Source: a virus
Direction: 5' to 3' (one strand)
IMG/VR virus record: IMGVR_UViG_3300036761_001709
Location: 1-34,042 of that record
DNA: 34,042 bases
Below are positions 19,848 to 26,283 of the stretch, piece by piece. How positions within the stretch are numbered: position 1 is the first letter of the stretch; every line of letters begins with the position of its first letter. The translations under genes were made by a program, and so were the position numbers. Under the pieces are notes generated by a model that saw only the letters and a program-made list of their open reading frames with translations, was not told the DNA's origin and ran no database searches.

Positions 19848-19885
19848 ACCGGTAACGGTTTGGGCTTCGATTGCTCGATCTTCCA
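19799..19885 (+). tRNA. tRNA-Ser(CGA)
   Basis: Acceptor GGAAGAT/ATCTTCC, D-stem CTGG/CCAG, anticodon loop TTCGAAA closed by CTGA/TCAG, variable arm AACCG/CGGTT, T-loop TTCGATT, A73; CCA not encoded. Its 5' 49 bases lie inside the HNH coding sequence. Confidence 0.85.
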
Positions 19886-19897
19886 CAAATGTAATAT

Positions 19898-19981
19898 GGC
19901 CATGTGGTGGAACTGGTATACACGCTATCCTCAGAAGGTAGTCCTCGCAAGGGGTTGCAGGTTCGAGTCCTGTTATGGCCA
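19898..19981 (+). tRNA. tRNA-Leu(CAG)
   Basis: Acceptor GGCCATG/TATGGCC, anticodon stem CTATC/GGTAG with loop CTCAGAA, variable arm CCTC/GGGG, T-loop TTCGAGT, A73; CCA not encoded. Confidence 0.9.
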
Positions 19982-20023
19982 CAAACAATGTGAACTGTTA
20001 CGATCGAACAGTAATAGTCATTT

Positions 20024-20098
20024 GCCCTCGTGGTGTATTGGAGAACATATGACGCTTCGAACGTCATGAAAAGGGTTCGATTCCTTTCGAGGGTACCA
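20024..20098 (+). tRNA. tRNA-Arg(TCG)
   Basis: Acceptor GCCCTCG/CGAGGGT, D-stem GTGT/ACAT, anticodon stem TGACG/CGTCA with loop CTTCGAA, T-loop TTCGATT, A73, CCA encoded. Confidence 0.9.
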
Positions 20099-20113
20099 AA
20101 TTAGGAGCATATT

Positions 20114-20329
20114 ATGGGATGGAGTTTCATGCAACGTCAATGTCAAAACTGGCAAGATCAGTCAAGTTGGCGTAAACATGACGATACCTGTCCCTATTGG
20201 ATGGGACATAGCAAACGAAAGCGTGCCTTGAAGTGTGTTGGTGACTACCACTTTAATCAGTACTGTAGAGCGTCAGCACGGTTGCGTAAGTTGTATTGGA
20301 AATTACATCCACAAGAGAGAAGTTTTTAA
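20114..20329 (+). CDS. Small Trp/Cys-rich basic protein, unknown
   Basis: 71 residues, ATG 20114 with AGGAG upstream, 15 bases after tRNA-Arg. Contains CQNWQDQSSWRKHDDTCPYWMGHSKRKRALKCVGDYHFNQYC, with four cysteines and two histidines that could bind zinc, and a basic tail. No family recognised. Confidence 0.6.
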   Translation: MGWSFMQRQCQNWQDQSSWRKHDDTCPYWMGHSKRKRALKCVGDYHFNQYCRASARLRKLYWKLHPQERSF

Positions 20330-20332
20330 ATA

Positions 20333-20513
20333 TTGAGAAAGTGCGGTGTGGGCATCTGCTATCGAGGCGGAAATAGACACACAGGGCTGCGCAGGTCGTA
20401 TGGTCCGGGCACAAACGGTAGAAGCTGACGACGAGCTAACCCAAATGGGACTACTGTATGGCACTCTGAATGCTGGGTTGTGCGGATTGGTGTGAATCCA
20501 ATCATTTTCTCAA
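20333..20513 (+). ncRNA. Candidate structured RNA with tRNA-like T-arm
   Basis: TTGAGAAA (20333-20340) pairs perfectly with TTTCTCAA (20506-20513). Inside lie AACCCA/TGGGTT (20438-20443 with 20474-20479) and GATTGG-TGTGAAT-CCAATC (20485-20503), the last placed as a T-arm would be just before the 3' acceptor strand. At 181 bases this is too long for a tRNA unless it contains an insertion. No tmRNA tag frame or known class was recognised. Confidence 0.4.
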
Positions 20514-20523
20514 CAGAATCCAT

Positions 20524-20610
20524 CGCGGAATCGAGAAGTGGCTGTCTCACCGGGTTCATACCCCGGGCACGAAAGTGCAAGGTCTGGTTCGAATCCAACT
20601 TCCGCAACCA
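20524..20610 (+). tRNA. tRNA with Met anticodon CAT and a long variable arm
   Basis: Acceptor GCGGAA/TTCCGC with C1 opposite A72 (unpaired, as in initiators), D-stem GAGA/TCTC, anticodon stem CCGGG/CCCGG with loop TTCATAC, and a class II variable arm GCAC-GAAA-GTGC. The T-stem has one bulged base; A73 and CCA are encoded. A long variable arm is not expected in a Met tRNA. Confidence 0.7.
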
Positions 20611-20631
20611 AGTTATCATGTAAGTAAAATT

Positions 20632-20708
20632 CTAGATGTGGGAAAGCCTGGTTAATCTACCTCCCTCGGAAGGAGGAGACGCTGGTTCGAATCCAGCCAT
20701 CTAGACCA
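20632..20708 (+). tRNA. tRNA-Pro(CGG)
   Basis: Acceptor CTAGATG/CATCTAG, anticodon stem CCTCC/GGAGG with loop CTCGGAA, T-stem GCTGG/CCAGC, A73, CCA encoded. Confidence 0.92.
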
Positions 20709-20711
20709 ACA

Positions 20712-20832
20712 GTTGCGTAGGAGTGACATACTTCAATCCAAACCGCGAATAGGAGTTCGATTCTCCTGTAGTCGTCTAATGGTAAGACAGCGGTCAATAA
20801 GAACGTCATATCCGAACTATCTCTGTTGATAT
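20712..20832 (+). pseudogene. tRNA debris: T-arm and D-arm fragments
   Basis: A T-arm AGGAG-TTCGATT-CTCCT (20751-20767) follows GTTGCGTAG, as in the remnant at 16035. A D-arm GTCT-AATGGTA-AGAC (about 20774-20788) comes right after it. Neither can be completed to a cloverleaf. Confidence 0.4.
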
Positions 20833-20920
20833 TGGGGCGAGGAGTGAAGTGGTCGAGCCAGCAGCCTTTGAAGCTGTTCGCGAAAAGCGAAAGTACGTTC
20901 GAGTCGTACCGCCCTAACCA
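20833..20920 (+). tRNA. tRNA with Gln anticodon TTG and a long variable arm
   Basis: Acceptor TGGGGCG/CGCCCTA, anticodon stem GCAGC/GCTGT with loop CTTTGAA, class II variable arm TCGC-GAAAA-GCGA, T-stem GTACG/CGTAC with loop TTCGAGT, A73, CCA encoded. The D-arm is not canonical. The T1:A72 pair fits Gln, the variable arm and A73 do not. Confidence 0.7.
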
Positions 20921-20921
20921 A

Positions 20922-21701
20922 TTATGGAGTTTGACAGCCTTTGAGTAGCTTATCTTGTGCTGCTGGAGACATTGCAATAAAACCTGTCGTAGCCATTTGT
21001 TTGCCCTTGATGTACAAATAATTATTTCCGGCACCTGGACTACTTTCGTATTTGTACCAAACAAGATCACCACCAAGTGAATCACCACCAGCAATTACAG
21101 CAAATGTTCGTAAATTTTGAGTCCTTCCACGAAAAGATAAATTATAAACAATTGTGCTGCTATACACAGTGTTAAATTCCAATCCATTTCGTAGTGCTGC
21201 TTTTCGAATAGCCAAAAAATTATTAGTTTGAGGACCCCAGGTGAATCCAGAAGGATCTCCAGCATACAGGTCTGTTGTTCCTTTGAAATATGGATTGTTA
21301 ATTTTCTTGCGATGATCAGCCGCGGTAAAGATGTGATGGGGAATATTCTTTTTTGATATTTGTGTTACCGATCCTAATTTGGATTCCTGAGCAACAAGTT
21401 CTTTTACAGCGGTTTTTAACGCTTTACGTCGTGCTAGTGCGGCTGGCAATCGAACTATATATCCGTGCATTGTTGGCACGTAAGTTTTAAGAATCTTATC
21501 TTCTTGCAACATGGGATTTGGACCGCCAATGTATTTGATGGTTGTGTACGCATGTGGTGTGGAGGTATAAGCTTTATCAATTGAACTAACGATAATATGA
21601 GCCTGAAGCGCATCATCCCATAAGCTTTGATAATGAGCAATGTGGTGATCAATGATGGAAATTTCTCGTTCCAGCCCCGCTAATTTTTCATCGAATATCA
21701 T
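20922..21701 (-). CDS. Paralogue family protein A, unknown
   Basis: 259 residues on the minus strand. Its ATG (21701) overlaps the stop of the upstream gene in an ATGA junction, so the two are coupled. The N-terminal ~90 residues are helical (GLEREISIIDHHIAHYQSLWDD), the middle is basic. The C-terminal domain has NPYFKGTTDLYAGDPSGFTW, ALRNGLEFNTVYSS and FAVIAGGD...DLVWYKYE. The same landmarks in the same order occur in the proteins at 21698 and 24118. No signal peptide or known enzyme motif was found. It ends one base from tRNA-Gln. Confidence 0.75.
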   Translation of the reverse strand: MIFDEKLAGLEREISIIDHHIAHYQSLWDDALQAHIIVSSIDKAYTSTPHAYTTIKYIGGPNPMLQEDKILKTYVPTMHGYIVRLPAALARRKALKTAVKELVAQESKLGSVTQISKKNIPHHIFTAADHRKKINNPYFKGTTDLYAGDPSGFTWGPQTNNFLAIRKAALRNGLEFNTVYSSTIVYNLSFRGRTQNLRTFAVIAGGDSLGGDLVWYKYESSPGAGNNYLYIKGKQMATTGFIAMSPAAQDKLLKGCQTP

Positions 21702-22486
21702 ACTTGTACTGCCGATGGTTGATGTATTAATTGTATTTTTTTCAAAGCATTGATGATTCTACTTGGTTGAAGCGCACGAGATGTCTTGTGCTGTGTACCA
21801 AGAAGAAATAGGCGAGTGGTACGGTCATGACTAGGCTTGCGTGTATAGATAATGTCACCATGCCCACCAACAGCTAGAAAAGCAGGATTGCCTCTGCTTC
21901 CTTCACTGGCATATACAACATCGAAGTGTAGACCATACTTGGCCATTAATTGTTTGAGATTATAAAATTCAACAGCTGCAATTGCATCCCAATTAAAGCC
22001 TTCAGGTGAACCAGCGTATCGGTTTATAGTCGAAAAATAATATGGATTATCAACAGTGTCACGACCACTCAACCTAACTACCTTAGGTACTTGAAAAGCA
22101 GGAATTTGTATTGCTGCTGCTTGTGGATCCGCAATAACAGATTGTTTCATTGCTGATCGCTGAGCTTTTCGATTTTTATCGATCTCTTTTTCTAGTCGAT
22201 CACCAGCACGGCTGATGTTGTTTAATTCTATTGCTAACCGTTGATGCTGTGGAGTGTTAGTAATGTATATTACACCACCACGACCATATGGTGACTTTAA
22301 TGATAGATATTCAATATCGTTAGGATTCTTTTTTACATGAATGGGATTCGTTTGTGATATTTGATTTTCAAGATCACCAAAAATACTTCGATAATGATTT
22401 AATCGATGATCAAGCGACTTTTGAACTCGTTTGAGACGAATTAGTTGGTCTTCAACAGATTTCCCGGCAAAATCATTAATTTTCAT
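21698..22486 (-). CDS. Paralogue family protein B, unknown
   Basis: 262 residues, ATG 22486 on the minus strand, downstream of the minus-strand half of a palindromic late promoter. N-terminal coiled coil (VEDQLIRLKRVQKSLDHRLNHYRSIFGDLENQ), then a second basic helix (GDRLEKEIDKNRKAQRSAMKQ). The C-terminal domain has NPYYFSTINRYAGSPEGFNW, LKQLMAKYGLHFDVVYAS and NPAFLAVGGHGDIIYTRKP. It is the closest in layout to the protein at 24118. Confidence 0.75.
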   Translation of the reverse strand: MKINDFAGKSVEDQLIRLKRVQKSLDHRLNHYRSIFGDLENQISQTNPIHVKKNPNDIEYLSLKSPYGRGGVIYITNTPQHQRLAIELNNISRAGDRLEKEIDKNRKAQRSAMKQSVIADPQAAAIQIPAFQVPKVVRLSGRDTVDNPYYFSTINRYAGSPEGFNWDAIAAVEFYNLKQLMAKYGLHFDVVYASEGSRGNPAFLAVGGHGDIIYTRKPSHDRTTRLFLLGTQHKTSRALQPSRIINALKKIQLIHQPSAVQV

Positions 22487-22518
22487 AAGGTAGTTATCTT
22501 TTGGAGTTCATGAGCTAG

Positions 22519-22530
22519 TATTTATAAATA
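22519..22530. promoter_or_regulatory. Palindromic bidirectional late promoter
   Basis: TATTTATAAATA is a perfect 12-base palindrome carrying one TATAAATA on each strand, overlapping by four bases. The plus element (22523-22530) faces the gene at 22556; the minus element (22526-22519) faces the gene starting at 22486. Confidence 0.8.
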
Positions 22531-22555
22531 TCCCTGAATCCAAGGAAAATACACC

Positions 22556-23452
22556 ATGAAAATTAAAGACGTTCTAGCAGAAATGGCCAAGAAAGATGAT
22601 GCAGAAGCTCTGTATCTTCAGCACGTAATAAACAGCGGAATGAGTCGTAGTGATTTCATTAGCCTATTACAAAAGCAATTGGGTATGACACCAGCTGGTG
22701 CTGCGACATACTACCACAATGCTAAAACAGCTCATACTGCTGGGAAGATTAGTGGAAGTCCTGCATCACCAATCGCACCCGCTGCTCTAAATCCTGCACA
22801 CGCGGTTTCAACACCTCGTGCAGCTAAAGTTGCTCCAGTCCCTGTTCAAGCAGCCCCAGCACAGTGGCTCTTGGATAAAAAAGTGAACGCTACAATAAAT
22901 CCAAGTGGTCTTTATGATGTACAAGGTGATGTGGATCTTGGTCCAATAAGTGAAAAAGAACTTCCAATAGCCTTTGGACATGTGGCAGGGAACTTTTTAT
23001 GTTCTGGTGGCGACTTAATGACCCTAAAAGGATGTCCAACATTAGTTGATGGTGATTTTTTTGTTGATCACAATCAATTGGCGTCTCTCGTTGGTGGACC
23101 AACGGCAGTTGGACTACACGTGACCGTATCAGGAAATGAACAACTTTCTTCACTGGAAGGTGCACCACAACAAATTGGTGGTAAGTTGTATCTTCAAGCA
23201 CTTCCAAATTTGAAATCATTGCAGAACATTCACAAGTCAATAAAACAAATTAATGGCGTGATTGACCTGACTGGAACACCCATCCAATCTAACGTTCTTG
23301 GGTTGTTGATGATTAAGAAACTTCCAAGTGTGAAAATGGATAACAAAAAAGTGATGGAAATTATCAATAAACATCTTGCCGCCGATCGTGATATTCACCA
23401 GTGTCAGGAAGAATTGCTTGAAGCAGGACTTGCAAATTTCGCTCGTCTTTGA
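22556..23452 (+). CDS. Leucine-rich-repeat-like phage protein
   Basis: 298 residues, ATG 22556 with AAGGAAAA upstream. The N-terminal ~60 residues are helical (MKIKDVLAEMAKKDDAEALYLQHVINSGMSRSDFI). A linker rich in Pro, Ala and Val follows, then an LRR-like solenoid from residue ~130: NFLCSGGDLMTLKGCPTLV, DFFVDHNQLASLVGGP, LHVTVSGNEQLSSLEGAP, LYLQALPNLKSLQNI. Each repeat is about 20 residues with the L-x-x-L-x-G-x-P pattern common in phage LRR proteins. Such proteins probably bind other proteins; the target is unknown. Late expression from the palindromic promoter. Confidence 0.85.
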   Translation: MKIKDVLAEMAKKDDAEALYLQHVINSGMSRSDFISLLQKQLGMTPAGAATYYHNAKTAHTAGKISGSPASPIAPAALNPAHAVSTPRAAKVAPVPVQAAPAQWLLDKKVNATINPSGLYDVQGDVDLGPISEKELPIAFGHVAGNFLCSGGDLMTLKGCPTLVDGDFFVDHNQLASLVGGPTAVGLHVTVSGNEQLSSLEGAPQQIGGKLYLQALPNLKSLQNIHKSIKQINGVIDLTGTPIQSNVLGLLMIKKLPSVKMDNKKVMEIINKHLAADRDIHQCQEELLEAGLANFARL

Positions 23453-23459
23453 GATTAAT

Positions 23460-23533
23460 TGCCTTGTAGTGTAATGGTAGCACACGAGCCTCTGAAGTTC
23501 GTTGTCTTGGTTCGAATCCAGGCAGGGTAGCCA
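23460..23533 (+). tRNA. tRNA-Gln(CTG)
   Basis: Acceptor TGCCTTG/CAGGGTA (T1:A72 as in Gln), D-stem GTGT/GCAC, anticodon stem CGAGC/GTTCG with loop CTCTGAA, T-loop TTCGAAT, G73, CCA encoded. Confidence 0.92.
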
Positions 23534-23587
23534 ATTACAATTGAGGTTGTCAAAGAGGGGAATAAGTAGTACAGTGATCGTTTAAAT

Positions 23588-23665
23588 GCACACGTGTCGG
23601 AGTGGTCAAACGAGACTGCCTGCAAAGCAGTAAAATCGGGAGTTCGAATCTCTCCGTGTGCTCCA
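23588..23665 (+). tRNA. tRNA-Cys(GCA)
   Basis: Acceptor GCACACG/CGTGTGC, anticodon stem ACTGC/GCAGT with loop CTGCAAA, T-loop TTCGAAT, T73 (the Cys identity base), CCA encoded. Confidence 0.93.
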
Positions 23666-23672
23666 ATAATCA

Positions 23673-23680
23673 GATAAATA
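23673..23680 (+). promoter_or_regulatory. Late-promoter-like element GATAAATA before clpS
   Basis: One base off consensus; predicted start near 23686, only five bases before the ATG at 23691, inside its GAGGTG site. May be weak or chance. Confidence 0.35.
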
Positions 23681-23690
23681 GAGGTGTTAG

Positions 23691-24011
23691 ATGACAGAGC
23701 ATGATCAAGATGGTGGAACAGGTACGATTTCGATCGAAAGAGAAGAAATTAGTATTAAGCAACCATCGATGTATCAGGTCATACTGTATAATGATGACTA
23801 CACTCCATTCAATTTTGTAATGGATGTATTGGTGAAATTCTTTCAGATGGATAGCCAAAAGGCTTTTAATGTCATGATGGTTGCTCATACAACTGGGAAA
23901 GTAATTTGTGGCGTATATCCGAAAGATATCGCTGAAACAAAAGCTAACCAAGCTACAGAGTATTCAAAAGTACGTGAACATCCGTTACAGTTTTCTGTAG
24001 AAGAAGTATAA
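23691..24011 (+). CDS. clpS: ClpS-like adaptor protein
   Basis: 106 residues, ATG 23691, about the length of bacterial ClpS. YQVILYNDDYTPFNFVMDVLVKFF carries the conserved YNDDxTPxxFV segment that forms the N-degron pocket. MMVAHTTGKVICGVYPKDIAETKANQ matches the conserved H-x-x-G-x-x-x-x-G-x-x-x-x-x-IAETK helix that contacts ClpA. It should deliver N-end-rule substrates to ClpAP or block host ClpS. Flanked on both sides by tRNA genes (Cys and Gly). Confidence 0.93.
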   Translation: MTEHDQDGGTGTISIEREEISIKQPSMYQVILYNDDYTPFNFVMDVLVKFFQMDSQKAFNVMMVAHTTGKVICGVYPKDIAETKANQATEYSKVREHPLQFSVEEV

Positions 24012-24028
24012 AGTGACGCAAATTTAAT

Positions 24029-24102
24029 GCGGGTATGGTATAAAGGTTGTGCCCCAGACTTCCAATCTGGAGATAAGGGTCCGAGTCCCTTTACCCGCTC
24101 CA
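24029..24102 (+). tRNA. tRNA-Gly(TCC)
   Basis: Acceptor GCGGGTA/TACCCGC, anticodon stem CCAGA/TCTGG with loop CTTCCAA, T-stem AAGGG/CCCTT with loop TCCGAGT, T73, CCA encoded. Confidence 0.92.
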
Positions 24103-24117
24103 AGGAGTACAGCAGCA

Positions 24118-24900
24118 GTGGAATTAGAAGAATTATTTGAATCGGACGATGAGATGCTTAGTCGGTATGACCGACAATTGCGTTCGATTAATCACCGTCT
24201 CCAGTTTTGGAAAGATCAGTGGGATGATTTACATACTTCACCCCATATTTTTTCATTGTGGCGTGCGGGTGTGTCCGGAATACCAATACATAATCAAAAA
24301 GTAATTGGAAATGACCTGGTCGATGAGATTAATCATCCAGAATTGGTGACTGCATTGACAAATATGCTTGCAAAGAAGGAAACACTGGTCGCGAAAAAAG
24401 CTACCACCATTAGACAGCAAAAAGCAACAGCACATAAGATTTCAAAAGCGAAACAAGCAACAAAAATTTCAAGTACGATTGCGAACATACCACCAACAAT
24501 CGATCTACCACATAAAAGTTCAACAGGGGTGAAGTTCCGAACAACCCGAAATCCATATTTAGATTTTTCACATTTTCAATTTGCAGGTAATGCTGATGAA
24601 TATCATTGGAAGGGTGATGTTGTTTATTATCTTAAACTTAAAACCCTGCTTCATAAGTATGGTTTAAAATTTGATGTTGTATATGTTAGCCGTGATGCAG
24701 ATCCAACAAAACCAGCTGCGTTTGCCGCAATTGGACAAAGTCCAAAAGGACCGTTGGTGTGGTATCGTGGCGGTAATGGAGGAAAATCTAGTCGTTTCTA
24801 TGCACCAACATTTTGGCATCTTGGTGTAAATGTAAAATCTTTAACAACGTGGCCTGATAGTTGGGTACACTCTTTTAAGGAATTATCTAACAACCCATGA
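24118..24900 (+). CDS. Paralogue family protein C, unknown
   Basis: 260 residues from GTG 24118, ten bases after AAGGAG, which itself follows the CCA of tRNA-Gly. N-terminal helices (MLSRYDRQLRSINHRLQFWKDQWDDL), a Lys/Ala/Thr-rich basic linker, then NPYLDFSHFQFAGNADEYHW, LKTLLHKYGLKFDVVYVS and AAFAAIGQSPKGPLVWYRGG. These are the same landmarks as the minus-strand proteins at 20922 and 21698. The TGA stop overlaps the first two bases of tRNA-Cys. Confidence 0.75.
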   Translation: MELEELFESDDEMLSRYDRQLRSINHRLQFWKDQWDDLHTSPHIFSLWRAGVSGIPIHNQKVIGNDLVDEINHPELVTALTNMLAKKETLVAKKATTIRQQKATAHKISKAKQATKISSTIANIPPTIDLPHKSSTGVKFRTTRNPYLDFSHFQFAGNADEYHWKGDVVYYLKLKTLLHKYGLKFDVVYVSRDADPTKPAAFAAIGQSPKGPLVWYRGGNGGKSSRFYAPTFWHLGVNVKSLTTWPDSWVHSFKELSNNP

Positions 24901-24970
24901 CGTGATGGCTGAATGGTCAGGCGGCAATTTGCAAAATTGTCTTATGTAGGTTCGAATCCTACTTACGTCT
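24899..24970 (+). tRNA. tRNA-Cys(GCA), second copy
   Basis: Acceptor GACGTGA/TTACGTC, anticodon stem GCAAT/ATTGT with loop TTGCAAA, T-stem GTAGG/CCTAC, T73; the 3' end CAA replaces CCA. Starts within the TGA stop of the preceding gene. Confidence 0.9.
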
Positions 24971-24989
24971 CAAATAAGGAATTTGTATC

Positions 24990-25463
24990 ATGGAACAGCC
25001 TAACCAAGATAATCACCCTGATTATCATAGTGGCATTGGTACTATTGTGTATGATCCATATCGTGGAGATATGAAGGGTCGTACAAAGTGGTGGTGTATT
25101 GTTGAAGTTGACAAAGAAATTACGCGCTACTACCGTTGGTGGTTGCAACGTGAAAAACACATTATTCTTCAAAAACCAGCATGGGATGCTCACATTTCTG
25201 TTATTCGAGGTGAGCATGCTTGTTCTCAACATCCTGAATTTTGGAAAAAGTATCAGGGTCAGAAAATTCATTTCAAATACGAACATGGCAACCTTTGTCG
25301 GGAAGCTGATGCGGATGGTGGATTTTTCTATTGGATCGACGTAGACTGTAATTTCTTAAATCAAGTTCGTGCGGAATTTGGATTGCCACGTGGTTGGCGA
25401 TTTCATCTTACTATTGGACGTACGTATCAGTACGAAGCACGAAAACCAAAGGGAAAATTATGA
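24990..25463 (+). CDS. 2H phosphoesterase, candidate Acb1-like anti-CBASS nuclease
   Basis: 157 residues, ATG 24990 with AAGGAA upstream. Two H-x-S/T motifs define the 2H phosphodiesterase fold: HIS at residues 68-70 (AWDAHISVIRGE) and HLT at 139-141 (WRFHLTIGR), 71 residues apart. GTIVYDPYRGDMK and KWWCIVEVDKEITRYYRWWL precede them. From memory, T4 Acb1, which degrades the cyclic nucleotides used by CBASS immunity, has about 150 residues and a similar histidine spacing. The fold is secure; the Acb1 role is probable but not proven. It starts a set of three genes with overlapping starts and stops. Confidence 0.75.
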   Translation: MEQPNQDNHPDYHSGIGTIVYDPYRGDMKGRTKWWCIVEVDKEITRYYRWWLQREKHIILQKPAWDAHISVIRGEHACSQHPEFWKKYQGQKIHFKYEHGNLCREADADGGFFYWIDVDCNFLNQVRAEFGLPRGWRFHLTIGRTYQYEARKPKGKL

Positions 25464-25603
25464 AAAATATGTGGATTGATATTCAGTTGTGGTGGGATTC
25501 GCTCTCCTCCGAATTACGAGAAGTACTAAAAATGACCATTTTTGTTTTCATTATCATTATACTTTTAAGTTCATTATTATTATCCTTATTAAATAACGAA
25601 TGA
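25460..25603 (+). CDS. Small single-pass membrane protein
   Basis: 47 residues; ATG 25460 overlaps the preceding stop (ATGA). After MKNMWIDIQLWWDSLSSELREVLK comes one hydrophobic segment, MTIFVFIIIILLSSLLLSLL, and a three-residue tail, so the C-terminus is in or across the membrane. Translationally coupled to the 2H phosphoesterase and to the following gene. Function unknown. Confidence 0.65.
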   Translation: MKNMWIDIQLWWDSLSSELREVLKMTIFVFIIIILLSSLLLSLLNNE

Positions 25604-25914
25604 GTACCTGGAAACCAACATCTGTTGAAGAGACACCAGTCTTGCGTCTTAGTGCTTGGGTTGTATATGAATTGCCAGACGGCAGTCGACATTTCAATGG
25701 ATTTAACATGACAGAAGGCGAAGGTCGTGTGTCTTCACCAATTGTACAATGGGATCCAATCACACGTTGTGGAGTAACACGTAGTGGACGGGTATACATG
25801 CTTGAAGGTGCTTCCTATATGAACATAGAAGCATCATACGTTTGGGATACGTGGCGGCATATCTACGGAATTATGAAATATACTGATGTTTCAAACGAAT
25901 ATGAAAATCAATAA
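25600..25914 (+). CDS. Conserved phage hypothetical protein
   Basis: 104 residues; ATG 25600 overlaps the stop of the membrane peptide. LSAWVVYELPDGSRHFNGFNMTEGEGRVSSPI...GVTRSGRVYMLEG is a pattern I recall from small conserved proteins of many tailed phages, with W-V-L-DGSRHF, EGRVSS and TRSGRxYxLxG blocks. No function is known to me. Beta-rich, no signal peptide. Confidence 0.75.
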   Translation: MSTWKPTSVEETPVLRLSAWVVYELPDGSRHFNGFNMTEGEGRVSSPIVQWDPITRCGVTRSGRVYMLEGASYMNIEASYVWDTWRHIYGIMKYTDVSNEYENQ

Positions 25915-25917
25915 ATA
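25910..25917 (+). promoter_or_regulatory. Late-promoter-like element AATAAATA before tRNA-Val
   Basis: Overlaps the TAA of the preceding gene; predicted start near 25923, five bases before tRNA-Val. Confidence 0.35.
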
Positions 25918-25927
25918 GGGAATTACA

Positions 25928-26002
25928 GGGTGGTTAGCTCAGCGGTAGAGTTTTTGCCTTACACGCAAGATGTCGGGGGTTCGATCCCCTCACCACCCAC
26001 CA
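25928..26002 (+). tRNA. tRNA-Val(TAC)
   Basis: Acceptor GGGTGGT/ACCACCC, D-stem GCTC/GAGT, anticodon stem TTTGC/GCAAG with loop CTTACAC, T-loop TTCGATC, A73, CCA encoded. Confidence 0.93.
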
Positions 26003-26023
26003 AAATACGGAGATTTATACAAA

Positions 26024-26248
26024 ATGACGAAACAGTTGTTGCTGCCGAATTTTCTTAATATATTCGAACATAAACTTGTTCGAATGAAGAAACAAATCAA
26101 AACTGAACTCGATAAGCCAAAAAAAGAAAGGAAACGTGCGGAATTGAAAGATTTGCTTAAGGGTGCAAAACACTTGCAAAATGCAATTGGTAAAGTGAAG
26201 AAACAAACTATCAAGTTGTGCCCGCATTGTGGTAAAGAAGTTGAATAA
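26024..26248 (+). CDS. Small basic helical protein with C-terminal CxxC
   Basis: 74 residues, ATG 26024 with CGGAG upstream. Mostly basic helix (HKLVRMKKQIKTELDKPKKERKRAELKDLLKGAKHLQNAIGKVKKQ), ending LCPHCGKEVE, half of a zinc ribbon that could pair in a dimer. Nucleic-acid binding is plausible. No family recognised. Confidence 0.65.
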   Translation: MTKQLLLPNFLNIFEHKLVRMKKQIKTELDKPKKERKRAELKDLLKGAKHLQNAIGKVKKQTIKLCPHCGKEVE

Positions 26249-26250
26249 CT

Positions 26251-26280
26251 GGGAGTATGGCGTAATGGCAGCCGCAAAAA
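26251..26280 (+). pseudogene. tRNA 5' half (acceptor strand and D-arm only)
   Basis: GGGAGTA, TG, then a D-arm GGC-GTAATG-GCAGCC, after which AAAAATTA leads directly into tRNA-Leu(TAG). No 3' half is found nearby. Confidence 0.55.
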
Positions 26281-26283
26281 TTA

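Noticed and set aside
14378-20920. Attachment site or prophage border at a tRNA
   Set aside because: No integrase or excisionase, and the neighbouring genes are lytic T4-type; tRNA fragments are better explained by homing and recombination.
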